From: Chryseobacterium sp. FH2
GTDB lineage: Bacteria > Bacteroidota > Bacteroidia > Flavobacteriales > Weeksellaceae
Assembly: GCF_001045455.1 (NCBI RefSeq)
Contig: NZ_LFNE01000003.1
Coordinates: 372,001-436,000, forward strand
Length of the DNA: 64,000 nt
Direction: 5' to 3'
The notes beneath the pieces were generated by a model. That model ran no database searches and was not told where the DNA came from. It saw only the letters and a program-made list of their open reading frames with translations. This document shows, piece after piece, positions 1 to 9,271 of the stretch. Every line of letters starts with the position of its first letter. Position 1 is the first letter of the stretch. Both the position numbers and the translations under genes were made by a program.

Positions 1-524
1 GCAAAATGGTTGTCTATCAGGAATTGGAAAGACTGAATATCAGGAATGCTGTGGTAGATCTTGGTTTGGTAGAAATACCGGATGATATAAGTTCCGAAAA
101 AAGGCAGATATTAAAAGAAAATTTACTCAAAACCGGGCTCGAACTGTTAGATGATAAAAAAAGTATCCTGATAGAAAAAATAAAAAATGTAGTCACGGAA
201 ATGATTCATTATTCTGAAATTCTTCCGAAGGAAAACTTCTCTGACTATATCAGTGAAAAGCTAGGTTATGATTATACTTACCTTGCCAATACATTTTCTG
301 AAGTAAAAGGAGTGACTTTACAGCATTTTATAATAATCAATAAAGTAGAAAGAGTAAAAGAATTGCTTTTGTATGATGAGCTTAACCTTACAGAAATCTC
401 ATATAAGCTCAACTACAGTAGCGTGGCCCATCTTTCTAATCAGTTCAAGAAAATCACAGGGCTTTCACCTTCGTTTTATAAACAGCTGAAAAAAAAACGT
501 TTGAAGAATTTAGAAGATTTGTAA
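1..524 (+). CDS. AraC-type HTH regulator, 5' truncated by window edge
   Basis: The C-terminal half is a typical AraC DNA-binding domain: two helix-turn-helix units, with 'LNLTEISYKLNYSS' and 'HLSNQFKKITGLSPS' at about residues 121-155 counted from the first visible Met at position 6. The reading frame is open to the window edge and reads C-K before that Met. Related flavobacterial proteins carry about 15 more residues at the N-terminus (recalled family pattern, R-C-K-M), so the Met at 6 is probably internal. The N-terminal part is short and does not resemble a sugar-binding AraC cupin; related proteins look like a degenerate metal-binding fold there, which is inference. Target genes are not visible. 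Confidence 0.85.
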   Translation, partial: KMVVYQELERLNIRNAVVDLGLVEIPDDISSEKRQILKENLLKTGLELLDDKKSILIEKIKNVVTEMIHYSEILPKENFSDYISEKLGYDYTYLANTFSEVKGVTLQHFIIINKVERVKELLLYDELNLTEISYKLNYSSVAHLSNQFKKITGLSPSFYKQLKKKRLKNLEDL

Positions 525-630
525 AAGGTGTGATATATGCAAATTTATTCCCGAAATATGTAGGAAAAACAGATATATAAAATACCATCTTTGAATAGTA
601 ATAATTATATTACACAAACATTCTGATTTT

Positions 631-840
631 ATGGATACAAATCATAATAATGGATTTAAAATCACGGGAGACTGGGAAGAACAATCCCGACAGCTAAAAG
701 AGAAGTTTTCACAGCTAAAAGATTCAGACTTGGTGTTTGAAAAAGGGAAAGAAAATGAATTGCTGGCAAAATTAGAGAATAAATTAAGTAAAAACCGTGA
801 AGAAGTCATTAAGATTCTCAAGAACACTCAATTTTCATAA
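631..840 (+). CDS. CsbD-like small stress protein
   Basis: A 69-residue, highly charged protein. The pattern of a G-D/N-W start, 'LKEKFSQLKDSDL', a G-K-E-x-E-L-L centre and a K-x-x-x-E-E-V end matches the CsbD/YjbJ-like general stress family of Bacteroidota. It is predicted to be helical, with no signal peptide or membrane segment. The function of the family is poorly known; members are induced by general stress in other bacteria. It stands alone, downstream of the AraC gene by about 100 bases. Confidence 0.7.
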   Translation: MDTNHNNGFKITGDWEEQSRQLKEKFSQLKDSDLVFEKGKENELLAKLENKLSKNREEVIKILKNTQFS

Positions 841-1155
841 TGAGCTTATTAAAACTCGAAAAATAGTAAATATGTTTTAAAGAGTTTTAATAGAAAAAGG
901 GGCAGAAACTTTTAAGTGTCTGTTCTTTTTTTATGATAATAACATCAAAAATGACCTGTCAATATTCATTATTATAAACCAATAACATACAAAAATCTTA
1001 TTATAGGATTCCTAAAGTAACCATAAAATTCAGGCTTTATATCCTGATTATTTTACATAAGACGTTTTTTGTTTATGTCACAAATGAAGGGATACATTAT
1101 ATCTATCAGAATGCAGCGCCTGTCGTATTTGAAAAAGATCTGAAAAATCAAGATT
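841..1155. other. Gene-free stretch with a possible decayed reading frame
   Basis: No complete gene is visible. Around 905-935 a weak hairpin (GCAGA paired with TCTGT) followed by a run of T may terminate the CsbD-like gene. From 978 to 1169 one plus-strand frame is open for 63 codons but has no ATG after the stop at 975. It ends out of frame inside the next gene. It may be chance in AT-rich DNA or a decayed gene. Confidence 0.4.
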
Positions 1156-1425
1156 ATGAAAACAATTAAGTTATATATATTTAAAGACTCTGTGACTCAG
1201 AAAATGCCTTTATTTAAAGAAAAAGATATGCTCAGTTCACTTAATGATCTGATGAAAATTGATATTATTAAAACAGAGAAAGTCACCGAATATATCATTG
1301 ATGTTCCTGATGATTTTAGTTTTGAAAATTACGATAATGATCAATTGACATACTTATGCAATAGTTCTACGAACACTATTGAATATCATTTTGCAACTGT
1401 CCTGAATGATTATGATGTGATATGA
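1156..1425 (+). CDS. Hypothetical protein, coupled to the antiporter gene
   Basis: I do not recognise this 89-residue protein. It is acidic, with no signal peptide or membrane helix, and contains an 'IIDVPDDFSFENY' stretch. Its stop codon overlaps the start of the following antiporter gene (ATGA at 1422-1425), which implies translational coupling and possibly a shared function in ion homeostasis. That functional link is inference from position only. Confidence 0.55.
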   Translation: MKTIKLYIFKDSVTQKMPLFKEKDMLSSLNDLMKIDIIKTEKVTEYIIDVPDDFSFENYDNDQLTYLCNSSTNTIEYHFATVLNDYDVI

Positions 1426-2573
1426 AGAACTTAAAAAAATACAGCTCTTCCATCAAACTATTAACGTATATGAAAAACAAGATCTATCTTTTGGGATGGA
1501 CAATGCTTATTCCGATACTGGCCTGGATAGCATATTTTGCTCATTATTCATTTACGGGACATTTATATTCCATAATCCTTACTTTTTTTCTCATGGGTTC
1601 TGTTCTCGCAGCAGTTTATCATTCAGAAATTATTGCTTATCGGGTTGGGGAACCTTATGGAACTCTGCTTCTTGCTTTTGCAATAACGGTCATAGAAGCT
1701 TCTCTTATTATTTCGATTATGCTGAGTGCAAAAGGATTGGAAACAATTAGTCTTGCAAGAGATACCGTTTTTGCCGCAGTAATGATTATTCTTACAGGAA
1801 TTATTGGGATTTGTATTGTTGTAGGATCACTTCGCTACAAAGAGCAGGTATTTACATTACAGGGAGTAAGTACGGCTCTGATTACGCTTGTAGCTATCAT
1901 AGCATTTACATTGATTTTGCCAAATTACACCACGAGCCATGACAAAGGGGAATACACCTCTGTACAGTTGATTTTTATTTCGATTACCTGTTTAGCCCTA
2001 TATTTTGGTTTTACAATGGTTCAGACGATTAGGCACCGTGCTTTTTTTATTGCACCTATTCCCAATAAAAATGATTCTGATAAAGATGAAAGCGAAATTC
2101 TTCCTGTAAAACCTACCAGAAAAGTAATGTTTTTTAGCATTATATTTTTAGTTTTATGTTTAGGAATTGTTGTTTTATTAGCAAAATATCTTTCGAAAGA
2201 TGTCGATACCTTGGTCGTAGGGGCAGGAGCTCCAAAATCGTTAGTAGGAATTATCATTGCAGGGATCGTTTTATTGCCTGAAGGTATTGCAGCAATCAGG
2301 GCGGCATATAATAATAGATTACAAACCAGCCTTAACCTTGCATTTGGCTCTGCATTGGCCAGTATAGGGCTCAGTATTCCTGTAATAGCTGTAACTTCTG
2401 TGATGGCAGATTTTAGAATGACGCTGGGAATTGATATAAAATCGACACTTCTTTTGGGATTGTCTCTGTTTATTATTACTATCTCTTTGGCAACGGGACG
2501 TACTAATATTATGCAGGGCTTTGTTCTTATTTCTATTTTTCTTCTATATCTTTTTACTACCCTTGCTCCGTGA
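1422..2573 (+). CDS. chaA: ChaA-type Ca2+(Na+)/H+ antiporter
   Basis: A 383-residue polytopic membrane protein of the cation/Ca2+ exchanger superfamily. The two alpha-repeat signatures are visible: 'GEPYGTLLLAFAITVIEAS' near residues 77-95 and 'GIVLLPEGIAAIRAAYNNR' near residues 282-300. Each carries the conserved acidic residue in a transmembrane helix that binds the cation. About 11 hydrophobic segments are seen, with a hydrophilic cytoplasmic loop near residues 215-235. Members exchange cytoplasmic Ca2+, Na+ or K+ for protons in alkaline or salt stress. The start overlaps the stop of the upstream small gene; a later Met at residue 17 is an alternative start. Confidence 0.88.
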   Translation: MKNLKKYSSSIKLLTYMKNKIYLLGWTMLIPILAWIAYFAHYSFTGHLYSIILTFFLMGSVLAAVYHSEIIAYRVGEPYGTLLLAFAITVIEASLIISIMLSAKGLETISLARDTVFAAVMIILTGIIGICIVVGSLRYKEQVFTLQGVSTALITLVAIIAFTLILPNYTTSHDKGEYTSVQLIFISITCLALYFGFTMVQTIRHRAFFIAPIPNKNDSDKDESEILPVKPTRKVMFFSIIFLVLCLGIVVLLAKYLSKDVDTLVVGAGAPKSLVGIIIAGIVLLPEGIAAIRAAYNNRLQTSLNLAFGSALASIGLSIPVIAVTSVMADFRMTLGIDIKSTLLLGLSLFIITISLATGRTNIMQGFVLISIFLLYLFTTLAP

Positions 2574-2664
2574 TCAAATTTTAACATTTTTGATTAAAAA
2601 TTAAATTGAATTTTAAATTTGGGTATTAAATTTTATTAATTGTGCCAAAGTTTTTCTGTCAAAG

Positions 2665-2695
2665 TTGGCTGGAATCACCATAAAAACTATATTTG
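2665..2695 (+). promoter_or_regulatory. Bacteroidota promoter for the histone-like gene
   Basis: TTG at 2665-2667 and TATATTTG at 2688-2695 are separated by 20 bases. This fits the Bacteroidota -33/-7 consensus TTG and TAnnTTTG. The start codon follows 20 bases downstream. Confidence 0.7.
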
Positions 2696-2715
2696 CACCC
2701 TAAATTTTAAAAATA

Positions 2716-2892
2716 ATGAAAGAACTAATTGAAAAAATCAACGCGGAATTTGAAGCTTTTACAACTGAAGCAAACCAACAAGTAGAAAAAGGAAACAAAG
2801 CAGCTGGAACAAGAGCTCGTAAAGCAGCTTTGGAACTAAGCAAATTGTTCAAAGATTTCAGAAAAGTTTCTGTTGAAGAATCAAAAAAATAA
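2716..2892 (+). CDS. Histone H1-like (Hc1-type) small basic protein
   Basis: A 58-residue Lys/Ala-rich protein. It begins M-K-E-L-I-E-K-I and contains 'KGNKAAGTRARKAALEL' and 'LSKLFKDFRK'. This is the typical short histone H1-like protein of Flavobacteriia, probably an abundant nucleoid-associated DNA-binding protein. It has a perfect upstream promoter and its own strong terminator, consistent with high monocistronic expression. No signal peptide or membrane segment. The family resemblance is clear; the DNA-binding role is inferred from the family. Confidence 0.85.
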   Translation: MKELIEKINAEFEAFTTEANQQVEKGNKAAGTRARKAALELSKLFKDFRKVSVEESKK

Positions 2893-2901
2893 TTGTTCCT
2901 A

Positions 2902-2928
2902 AACCGACTTTAAGAAGTCGGTTTTTTT
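2902..2928 (+). terminator. Rho-independent terminator of the histone-like gene
   Basis: A 9-bp perfect stem (2902-2910 with 2915-2923) closes a TAAG loop and is followed by a run of T. Confidence 0.88.
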
Positions 2929-3038
2929 ATGTATTTAAATTAAAATTTAGCCTTAATTTCTTTTATTTAAAGCAATTTCCTCCTTTTATTTTAAGTTCTC
3001 CCTGAATCTTTTTATCTTTAAAGCAATCAATAAAAGTT

Positions 3039-4610
3039 ATGAAGGTAAACAGATTTTTTCTAATGCCCGCTATGGTTCTCGCCACACAGTTTTCATGGGC
3101 TCAGGTAACGGTAGATCCAAAAGAAAAGCTTAATCCTATTGTTCAGAATTTTGTAAATGAAGTGAATACCAATTCTCAATTGGAAGGAATGGCATATGAG
3201 CTTCTGGATGAAATCGGTCCCCGTCTTGTGGGGACTCCTGAAATGCTGGCTTCAAATGAATGGACGGCAAAGAAACTCCGTTCGTGGGACATTGAAGCGA
3301 ATCTTCAGCAATTCGGAACATGGAAGGGCTGGGAAAGAGGTATTACCCATGTTGATATGACGTATCCAAGAATAAAATCTTTATCCGCAACACAGTTAGC
3401 ATGGAGCCCGGCGACCAAAAAAGCTGTTGAAGCAGAAGTAATCATCCTTCCTAAAGTTAATTCCAAAGCTGATTTTGATACATGGTTATCTTCTGTAAAA
3501 GGAAAGATTGTACTTATCGCACAATATCAAAAAATAGGTCGTTCTGATGAACAAATAAAAGAATTTGCGACTCCCGAACTGTATGAAAAACTAAAAAAAG
3601 AAAAAGAACAGGCTTCAAAAGATTTCCAAAACTATGTAAGGAATATAGGATTGGATAACAGCACGTTGCCGGAAGCGTTAGAAAAAGCAGGAGTTGCGGG
3701 AGTTGCCATTTCAAACTGGACGGGGATTATGGGTGCAAACAGAATTTTCGGAGCAAAAACGAATAAAATTCCTATGATTGATATTGATGTAGAAGATTAT
3801 GGAATGTTGTACAGAATGGCTGAAAATGGAGCAAAACCTAAAATTAAAATTGAAATTCAGTCAAAAATTCTTCCGGATGCAAAAACCTTTAATACAATCG
3901 GGATGATTAAAGGAAAAGAAAAACCTGATGAATATGTGATTCTTTCTGCTCACTTAGATTCTTGGGACGGTGCTCAAGGTGCTACAGACAACGGAACAGG
4001 AGTTCTTACGATGCTTGAAACAATGAGAATTCTAAAAAAATATTATCCAAATAATAAAAGAACAATTGTTGTAGGACTTTGGGGTAGCGAAGAACAGGGG
4101 TTAAATGGTTCCAGAGGTTTTGTCGCTGATAATCCTGAAATTATTAAAGGGGTACAGGCAGTTTTTAACCAAGATAACGGCACGGGTAGAGTAGTGAATA
4201 TCAGCGGACAGGGCTTTGTCAATTCCTATGATTATATCGGGAAATGGCTGACTGCAGTTCCTAAAAATATCAAAGACCAAATCAAAACAGATTTCCCGGG
4301 AATGCCGGGAGGTGGTGGTTCTGATCATGCATCATTTGTTGCAGCCGGAGTACCTGGGTTTTCTTTGAGTTCATTAAACTGGGGATATTTTGGCTATACA
4401 TGGCATACAACAAAAGATACATATGATAAAATTGTTTTTGATGAAGTGAAAAGCAATGTAATTTTAACGGCGACATTAGCTTATATGGCTTCTGAAGATC
4501 CTGAATTTACCAATAGAGAAAAACGTGAAATGCCTATAAACGATAAAGGTGAAGTAGCAAAATGGCCGGAAATTAAACAGCCGAAAAGAGATTCTAAGGA
4601 TTTTAAATAA
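3039..4610 (+). CDS. Secreted M28 family zinc metallopeptidase
   Basis: A 523-residue exopeptidase with an N-terminal signal peptide ending near 'FSWAQ' (residue 22). A PA-type insert occupies roughly residues 130-260, and the M28 catalytic domain follows. Two-zinc ligands are all visible: His305 in 'SAHLDSWDG', bridging Asp317 in 'ATDNGTG', the Glu351-Glu352 pair in 'GSEEQG', Asp379 in 'NQDNGTG' and His430 in 'SDHASF'. It resembles carboxypeptidase Q-like or aminopeptidase members. It probably releases amino acids from peptides in the periplasm or outside the cell. It has no operon partner and ends at a long bidirectional terminator shared with the convergent tex gene. Confidence 0.92.
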   Translation: MKVNRFFLMPAMVLATQFSWAQVTVDPKEKLNPIVQNFVNEVNTNSQLEGMAYELLDEIGPRLVGTPEMLASNEWTAKKLRSWDIEANLQQFGTWKGWERGITHVDMTYPRIKSLSATQLAWSPATKKAVEAEVIILPKVNSKADFDTWLSSVKGKIVLIAQYQKIGRSDEQIKEFATPELYEKLKKEKEQASKDFQNYVRNIGLDNSTLPEALEKAGVAGVAISNWTGIMGANRIFGAKTNKIPMIDIDVEDYGMLYRMAENGAKPKIKIEIQSKILPDAKTFNTIGMIKGKEKPDEYVILSAHLDSWDGAQGATDNGTGVLTMLETMRILKKYYPNNKRTIVVGLWGSEEQGLNGSRGFVADNPEIIKGVQAVFNQDNGTGRVVNISGQGFVNSYDYIGKWLTAVPKNIKDQIKTDFPGMPGGGGSDHASFVAAGVPGFSLSSLNWGYFGYTWHTTKDTYDKIVFDEVKSNVILTATLAYMASEDPEFTNREKREMPINDKGEVAKWPEIKQPKRDSKDFK

Positions 4611-4649
4611 ATTAACCGAGGCTGTCCATTTTGGACAGCCTCGGTTAAT
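4611..4649. terminator. Bidirectional terminator between M28 peptidase and tex
   Basis: An 18-bp perfect inverted repeat (4611-4628 with 4632-4649) with a TTT loop lies between two convergent genes. Confidence 0.85.
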
Positions 4650-4651
4650 TA

Positions 4652-6775
4652 TTAAAGTATCATACTCAATTGCACTCTTTTTCTCGCCTCATCTACCTCG
4701 GTTACTCGTACCTGGACGTGCTGATGCAGCTTCACCACTTCATTTACATCTGAAACGAAACCGTCTTTCAACTGCGAAATATGAACTAAACCACTTTCTT
4801 TAATCCCCAAATCTACAAAACATCCAAAGGCCGTAATATTATTCACGATTCCCGGTAAAATCATTCCTGTTTTTAAATCTTTAATGCTTCTTACGTTAGG
4901 ATCAAATTCAAATACTTTGGCCGCTTTTCTAGGATCAAGTCCCGGCTTTTCAAGCTCTTTTAAAATATCTTTTATCGTTAAAATTCCAATATCTTCCGTG
5001 ATATATTTTTCAGGTTGAATTAGTGCAATTTTTTCTTTATTTGCAATCAATTCATTGGATTTTATCCCTAAATCCTTCGCCATTTTTTCAACAATTCCAT
5101 ACGCCTCAGGATGAACAGCCGAATTATCTAAAGGATTTTTTGAATTGGTAATTCTAATAAATGCCGCTGCCTGCTGAAAGGCTTTTTCTCCCAATCTCGG
5201 AACTTTTTTTAGTTGTTTCCTGTCTTCAAAAGCTCCATTTTCAGCGCGGTAATTCACAATGTTTTCTGCCATTTTCTCCCCGATTCCGGAAACATAACTT
5301 AAAAGGGACTTGCTGGCTGTATTTAAATTAATTCCGACAGAATTTACACATTTCATCACCGTAGAATCCAATTCGTTTTTCAATTGAGTCTGGTCTACAT
5401 CGTGCTGATATTGTCCGACTCCGATAGATTTTGGATCAATTTTCACCAATTCCGCTAAAGGATCTGAAAGTCTTCTCCCGATAGAAACAGCACCACGAAC
5501 GGTCACATCATAGCTCGGAAATTCGTCCCTAGCTATTTTACTCGCAGAGTATACTGATGCGCCGGCTTCTGAAACTACAAAAACCTGTAAAGGCTTATCA
5601 AATGCAATTTTTTTAATGAAAAATTCTGTTTCACGGCTTGCTGTTCCGTTTCCAATGGATATTGCTTCAATATTATAGGCATTGACCATAGAACGGATTT
5701 TTTTCATCGCCATGCCACTTTCATTTTGAGGAGCGTGAGGATAAATGGTTTCGTTGTGCAATAAATCACCTTTTTCATCCAGGCAGACAATTTTACAGCC
5801 GCTTCTATATCCGGGATCAATTGCCAAAATTCTTTTCTCGCCCAAAGGAGGAGCAAGTAATAGCTGGCTCAGGTTTTCAGCGAAAATTTCGATGGCTTTT
5901 TTATCTGCTTTTTCTTTTGCTTCCTGTAAAGTTTCGTTGGAAATAGCAGGTTCGAGTAATCTTTTATAGCTATCTTTTATAGCTAAAGAAATTTGGTCTG
6001 CACTTTTATTGTCTGATTTAATAATTGCATTTTCAATAAACTCAATCGCTTCTTCTTTATCAATATCAATATTTACTTTTACAAAGCCTTCAGCTTCAGC
6101 CCTAAGCATTGCCAAAAGTCTGTGAGAAGGAGTTCTGTTTAGACTTTCTTGCCATTCAAAATATTGAGAAAATTTTTGGGCATCTTCTTCGTCTTTTTTA
6201 GCTTTTACAACTTTTGAAGTTACAACTGCTTTCCGTTGAAACAACCGGCGGAGGTTTTTGCGAACGTACATATTTTCATTAATCCATTCTGCCATGATGT
6301 CTCTTGCTCCTTGTAAAGCCTCTTCGTCGGAAGAAACCTTATCATTAATATATTTTGAAGCTAAAGACTGAATATCCTGAGATTTTTGACTCATAATGAT
6401 TTTAGCGAGAGGCTCTAATCCTTTTTCTTTTGCCGAATCAGCTTTGGTTTTCTTACGTTTTTTGAAAGGTAAATATAAATCTTCAAGCTCTTGGATATCA
6501 AAACTTCCTTCAATTCTTTGTTTAAATTCAGCAGTTAAAGCGTTTTGTTCTTCAACCGATTTTAGGATAGTTTCTTTTCTTTTTAAAATATCTTCAAACT
6601 GTTTGCTGATTTTTGAAATTTGCTCAATTTGTATTTCATCCAGATTTCCTGTTTTATCTTTTCGATAGCGGGAAATAAAAGGAATGGTGCAGTCTTCAGC
6701 TAATAATTGAAGGGTGGCATTGATGCTTTTCTCAGAAATATTTATGGTATTTTGAATAAATTCAATATTTGTCAT
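4652..6775 (-). CDS. tex: Tex family RNA-binding transcription accessory protein
   Basis: At 707 residues this is close to the usual length for Tex. The domain order fits: helical Tex N-terminal region (about 1-190), YqgF/RNase H-like fold starting at 'LAIDPGYRSG' near residue 317, helix-hairpin-helix region near residues 490-560 ('YVSGIGEKMAENIV'), and a C-terminal S1 domain from about residue 636 ('GCFVDLGIKESGLVHISQL'). Tex binds nucleic acid and RNA polymerase complexes and affects transcription and translation quality. It is transcribed alone on the minus strand. Its 237-base upstream region has no other gene. Confidence 0.95.
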   Translation of the reverse strand: MTNIEFIQNTINISEKSINATLQLLAEDCTIPFISRYRKDKTGNLDEIQIEQISKISKQFEDILKRKETILKSVEEQNALTAEFKQRIEGSFDIQELEDLYLPFKKRKKTKADSAKEKGLEPLAKIIMSQKSQDIQSLASKYINDKVSSDEEALQGARDIMAEWINENMYVRKNLRRLFQRKAVVTSKVVKAKKDEEDAQKFSQYFEWQESLNRTPSHRLLAMLRAEAEGFVKVNIDIDKEEAIEFIENAIIKSDNKSADQISLAIKDSYKRLLEPAISNETLQEAKEKADKKAIEIFAENLSQLLLAPPLGEKRILAIDPGYRSGCKIVCLDEKGDLLHNETIYPHAPQNESGMAMKKIRSMVNAYNIEAISIGNGTASRETEFFIKKIAFDKPLQVFVVSEAGASVYSASKIARDEFPSYDVTVRGAVSIGRRLSDPLAELVKIDPKSIGVGQYQHDVDQTQLKNELDSTVMKCVNSVGINLNTASKSLLSYVSGIGEKMAENIVNYRAENGAFEDRKQLKKVPRLGEKAFQQAAAFIRITNSKNPLDNSAVHPEAYGIVEKMAKDLGIKSNELIANKEKIALIQPEKYITEDIGILTIKDILKELEKPGLDPRKAAKVFEFDPNVRSIKDLKTGMILPGIVNNITAFGCFVDLGIKESGLVHISQLKDGFVSDVNEVVKLHQHVQVRVTEVDEARKRVQLSMIL

Positions 6776-7012
6776 TTTGTAAAATTAAAATGCTAAAATA
6801 GGGATTTTTGATCTCGATTAGAATAACAGATTTAGTATATTTGAATCAATAAAGGAATAAAAAAACAATAATTTTCATTTCTTGATGTATGATAAGGAGA
6901 TGAAAAGTTGGTTTATTTACTTTTGACCTATCAAAAATGAGGAGTTAGGATATTTATTATAAATTTAGCCTCCTTAATAATTAAAATAACAATTTTTTAC
7001 AATTAAATAAAT

Positions 7013-7693
7013 ATGAAAAAACTTAGTGTAATCGCATTAGTAGGATTCGGATTGCTTGCAGCATCGTGTAATAAAGAAAAATCTGCAGATACGGCTGCTA
7101 CGGCTACTGAACAGGCTGTTGCAGAAGGAAAAGGTGAAGTTTTGGCTGTGGATGCCGCGACTTCTGTGGTAAATTGGAAGGCTTTCCACAAAGGAGGTTT
7201 TGCGCCACGTTGGGGAACCATCAATGTAAAATCGGGAGATTTGAATGTTGAAAACGGACAACTTTCTGCGGGTAATTTTGTTATCGATATGGCTTCTATT
7301 AAAGTAGATCCGGCCTCAGTAACTGAAAAGGATAAAAAACCTGCGGATTTGGAAGCTCACTTAAAAAATCCTGATTTCTTTGATGTAGCTAAAAACCCTA
7401 CTTCTGAGTTTAAAATTACAAGTGTTGCAGATTTAAAGGATGCACCGAAAGAAGGAGCAATTGAAGGAGCAAACAAAACAGTAAGCGGAAACCTTACACT
7501 ATCTGGAAAAACGGTGAATGTAACTTTTCCTGCGAAAGTGGAAGTTGTGGATAATTCAGCTTCTATTCAGGCAAAATTTACAGTAAACAGAGCTGATTGG
7601 GGTATTAAATTTGGTACTTCTGAGGCAGATCCTGCAGAATGGGGGATCAGCAAAGACATCGAAATTGCTGTAGACGTAAAAGCTAAAAAATAA
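7013..7693 (+). CDS. YceI family lipoprotein
   Basis: A 226-residue protein with a lipoprotein signal: a hydrophobic stretch then 'LLAASC', so Cys19 is probably lipidated. The mature part is the YceI beta-barrel lipocalin-like fold (about residues 45-225), with the opening strand 'SVVNWKAFHKGGFAPRWGT' and a C-terminal 'ADWGIKFG'. The family binds isoprenoid-like hydrophobic ligands in the periplasm; the ligand here is unknown. A Glu/Ala/Thr-rich linker follows the lipid anchor. It is monocistronic, with a terminator just downstream. Confidence 0.9.
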   Translation: MKKLSVIALVGFGLLAASCNKEKSADTAATATEQAVAEGKGEVLAVDAATSVVNWKAFHKGGFAPRWGTINVKSGDLNVENGQLSAGNFVIDMASIKVDPASVTEKDKKPADLEAHLKNPDFFDVAKNPTSEFKITSVADLKDAPKEGAIEGANKTVSGNLTLSGKTVNVTFPAKVEVVDNSASIQAKFTVNRADWGIKFGTSEADPAEWGISKDIEIAVDVKAKK

Positions 7694-7716
7694 TTAATTG
7701 CTAGATACAAAACTTT

Positions 7717-7745
7717 AAAGCTGCTTTTCTAGGGCAGCTTTTTTT
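7717..7745 (+). terminator. Terminator of the YceI lipoprotein gene
   Basis: An 8-bp stem (7717-7724 with 7734-7741) is followed by T-rich sequence. Confidence 0.8.
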
Positions 7746-7758
7746 ATTTAAATTAAAA

Positions 7759-8121
<363 letters not shown>

Positions 8122-8171
8122 TTATTTATTGGACTTGCAAAGTTATAGAATCTTGTTTTAGATTTGTTCCT

Positions 8172-8441
8172 ATGTTTTATTTATTAACAGCAGCTAATCT
8201 TTTCAGTTTTATTGTTTTTGGTTTGGATAAAAGAAAAGCAATCAGACATCAAAGACGAATTTCTGAAAACAATTTGTTATTGGTTTCCCTATTTGGCGGA
8301 ACTATTGGGGCGATTTGTGGGATGCTTCTTTTTAGACATAAAATTTCTAAATTTTCTTTTTTATGGAAGTTTGGAGTGGTTGTTTTAGTACAGGTCGGGA
8401 TGGTTTATTTATTGAAAGATTTTAATAATCAAATCATTTAA
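8172..8441 (+). CDS. DUF1294 family membrane protein
   Basis: An 89-residue membrane protein. The DUF1294 pattern is clear: an N-terminal helix, then 'GLDKRKAIRHQRRISE' and 'LFGGTIGAICGMLLFRHK', then a final hydrophobic helix. The frame is open further upstream to 8058, but that part lies over the divergent gene, and ATG at 8172 gives the normal family length. Its function is unknown; some DUF1294 proteins carry an added cold-shock domain, absent here. Confidence 0.85.
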   Translation: MFYLLTAANLFSFIVFGLDKRKAIRHQRRISENNLLLVSLFGGTIGAICGMLLFRHKISKFSFLWKFGVVVLVQVGMVYLLKDFNNQII

Positions 8442-8520
8442 CAAATTTTATAACCACAAATAGTAGTCCCGGCATTATTTTTTCACTTAGAATCAAACAA
8501 CACTTAAATTCATTAATATT

Positions 8521-9069
8521 ATGTCAAAGAACATCGCCATTCTGGCAACAAACGGTTTCGAAGAAAGTGAATTAGCATCACCAAAAGAATATTTAGAGCA
8601 ACAGGGGTGGACTGCACATATCATCAGTCCTGAATCTGGAAGTATCAGAGCCTGGGCCGAAAAAGACTGGGGAAAATCATATAATGTAGATAAAATATTA
8701 GGCGAAGTTTCGGCTTCCGATTATGATGCATTGGTTTTACCGGGTGGAGTTATCAATCCTGATCAATTGAGAACAAATGAAAAAGCATTAAGCTTTGTCA
8801 AAGATTTCTTCCAACAACATAAACCTGTTGCAGCCATTTGTCATGGTCCTCAGATTTTAATTAATGCTGAAGTTGTAGAAGGACGAAAATTAACATCGGT
8901 AAATTCCATCAGTAAAGATTTAAAAAATGCCGGTGCAAATTGGGAAGACAGTGAAGTTGTAGTGGATAAGGGTTTAGTTACCAGCAGAACTCCGAAGGAC
9001 TTACCGGCATTTAATGCCAAAATGGTCGAAGAAATTAAAGAAGGTAAGCACAAAGAGCAAACTTTATAA
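8521..9069 (+). CDS. PfpI/DJ-1 superfamily (class I glutamine amidotransferase-like) protein
   Basis: A 182-residue cytoplasmic protein. It has the nucleophile elbow 'AAICHGPQ' with the catalytic Cys followed by His, and the conserved Glu in 'GFEESE' near residue 16. This pattern is typical of PfpI/YhbO-type members, described as stress proteins, peptidases or glyoxalase/deglycase-like enzymes. Which activity applies cannot be read from sequence. The gene is single, with a strong terminator. Confidence 0.9.
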   Translation: MSKNIAILATNGFEESELASPKEYLEQQGWTAHIISPESGSIRAWAEKDWGKSYNVDKILGEVSASDYDALVLPGGVINPDQLRTNEKALSFVKDFFQQHKPVAAICHGPQILINAEVVEGRKLTSVNSISKDLKNAGANWEDSEVVVDKGLVTSRTPKDLPAFNAKMVEEIKEGKHKEQTL

Positions 9070-9093
9070 TTTATAGTTTTATAAAATAATCTG

Positions 9094-9122
9094 GGTTTAA
9101 GTTGGAAAACTTAAACCTTTTT
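9094..9122 (+). terminator. Terminator of the PfpI-like gene
   Basis: A 10-bp perfect stem (9094-9103 with 9108-9117) closes a GGAA loop and is followed by five T. Confidence 0.88.
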
Positions 9123-9245
9123 CCATTTAGTATTTCCAAGGATTAACCGCTTTTATTTACAGTTTACGAAACATTGCTAATAACTTTCTCATTATGATAT
9201 TGTTAAATATTGCATAATCTTTTTAATTAATTCATTTAAAATCAC

Positions 9246-9253
9246 TATTTTTG
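9246..9253 (+). promoter_or_regulatory. Probable -7 element of typA
   Basis: TATTTTTG matches TAnnTTTG and lies 18 bases before the start codon, so the leader is very short. I see no TTG at the usual spacing. Confidence 0.5.
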
Positions 9254-9271
9254 CACCCGTAAAAATCATTC

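Noticed and set aside
2021..2587. 188-codon open frame on the minus strand
   Set aside because: Fully antisense to the ChaA-type antiporter gene, whose motifs are clear; no recognisable protein features.
8701..8900. PfpI-like protein as a dedicated protease gene
   Set aside because: The fold is clear but protease, deglycase and stress roles cannot be separated by sequence, so no specific activity is claimed.
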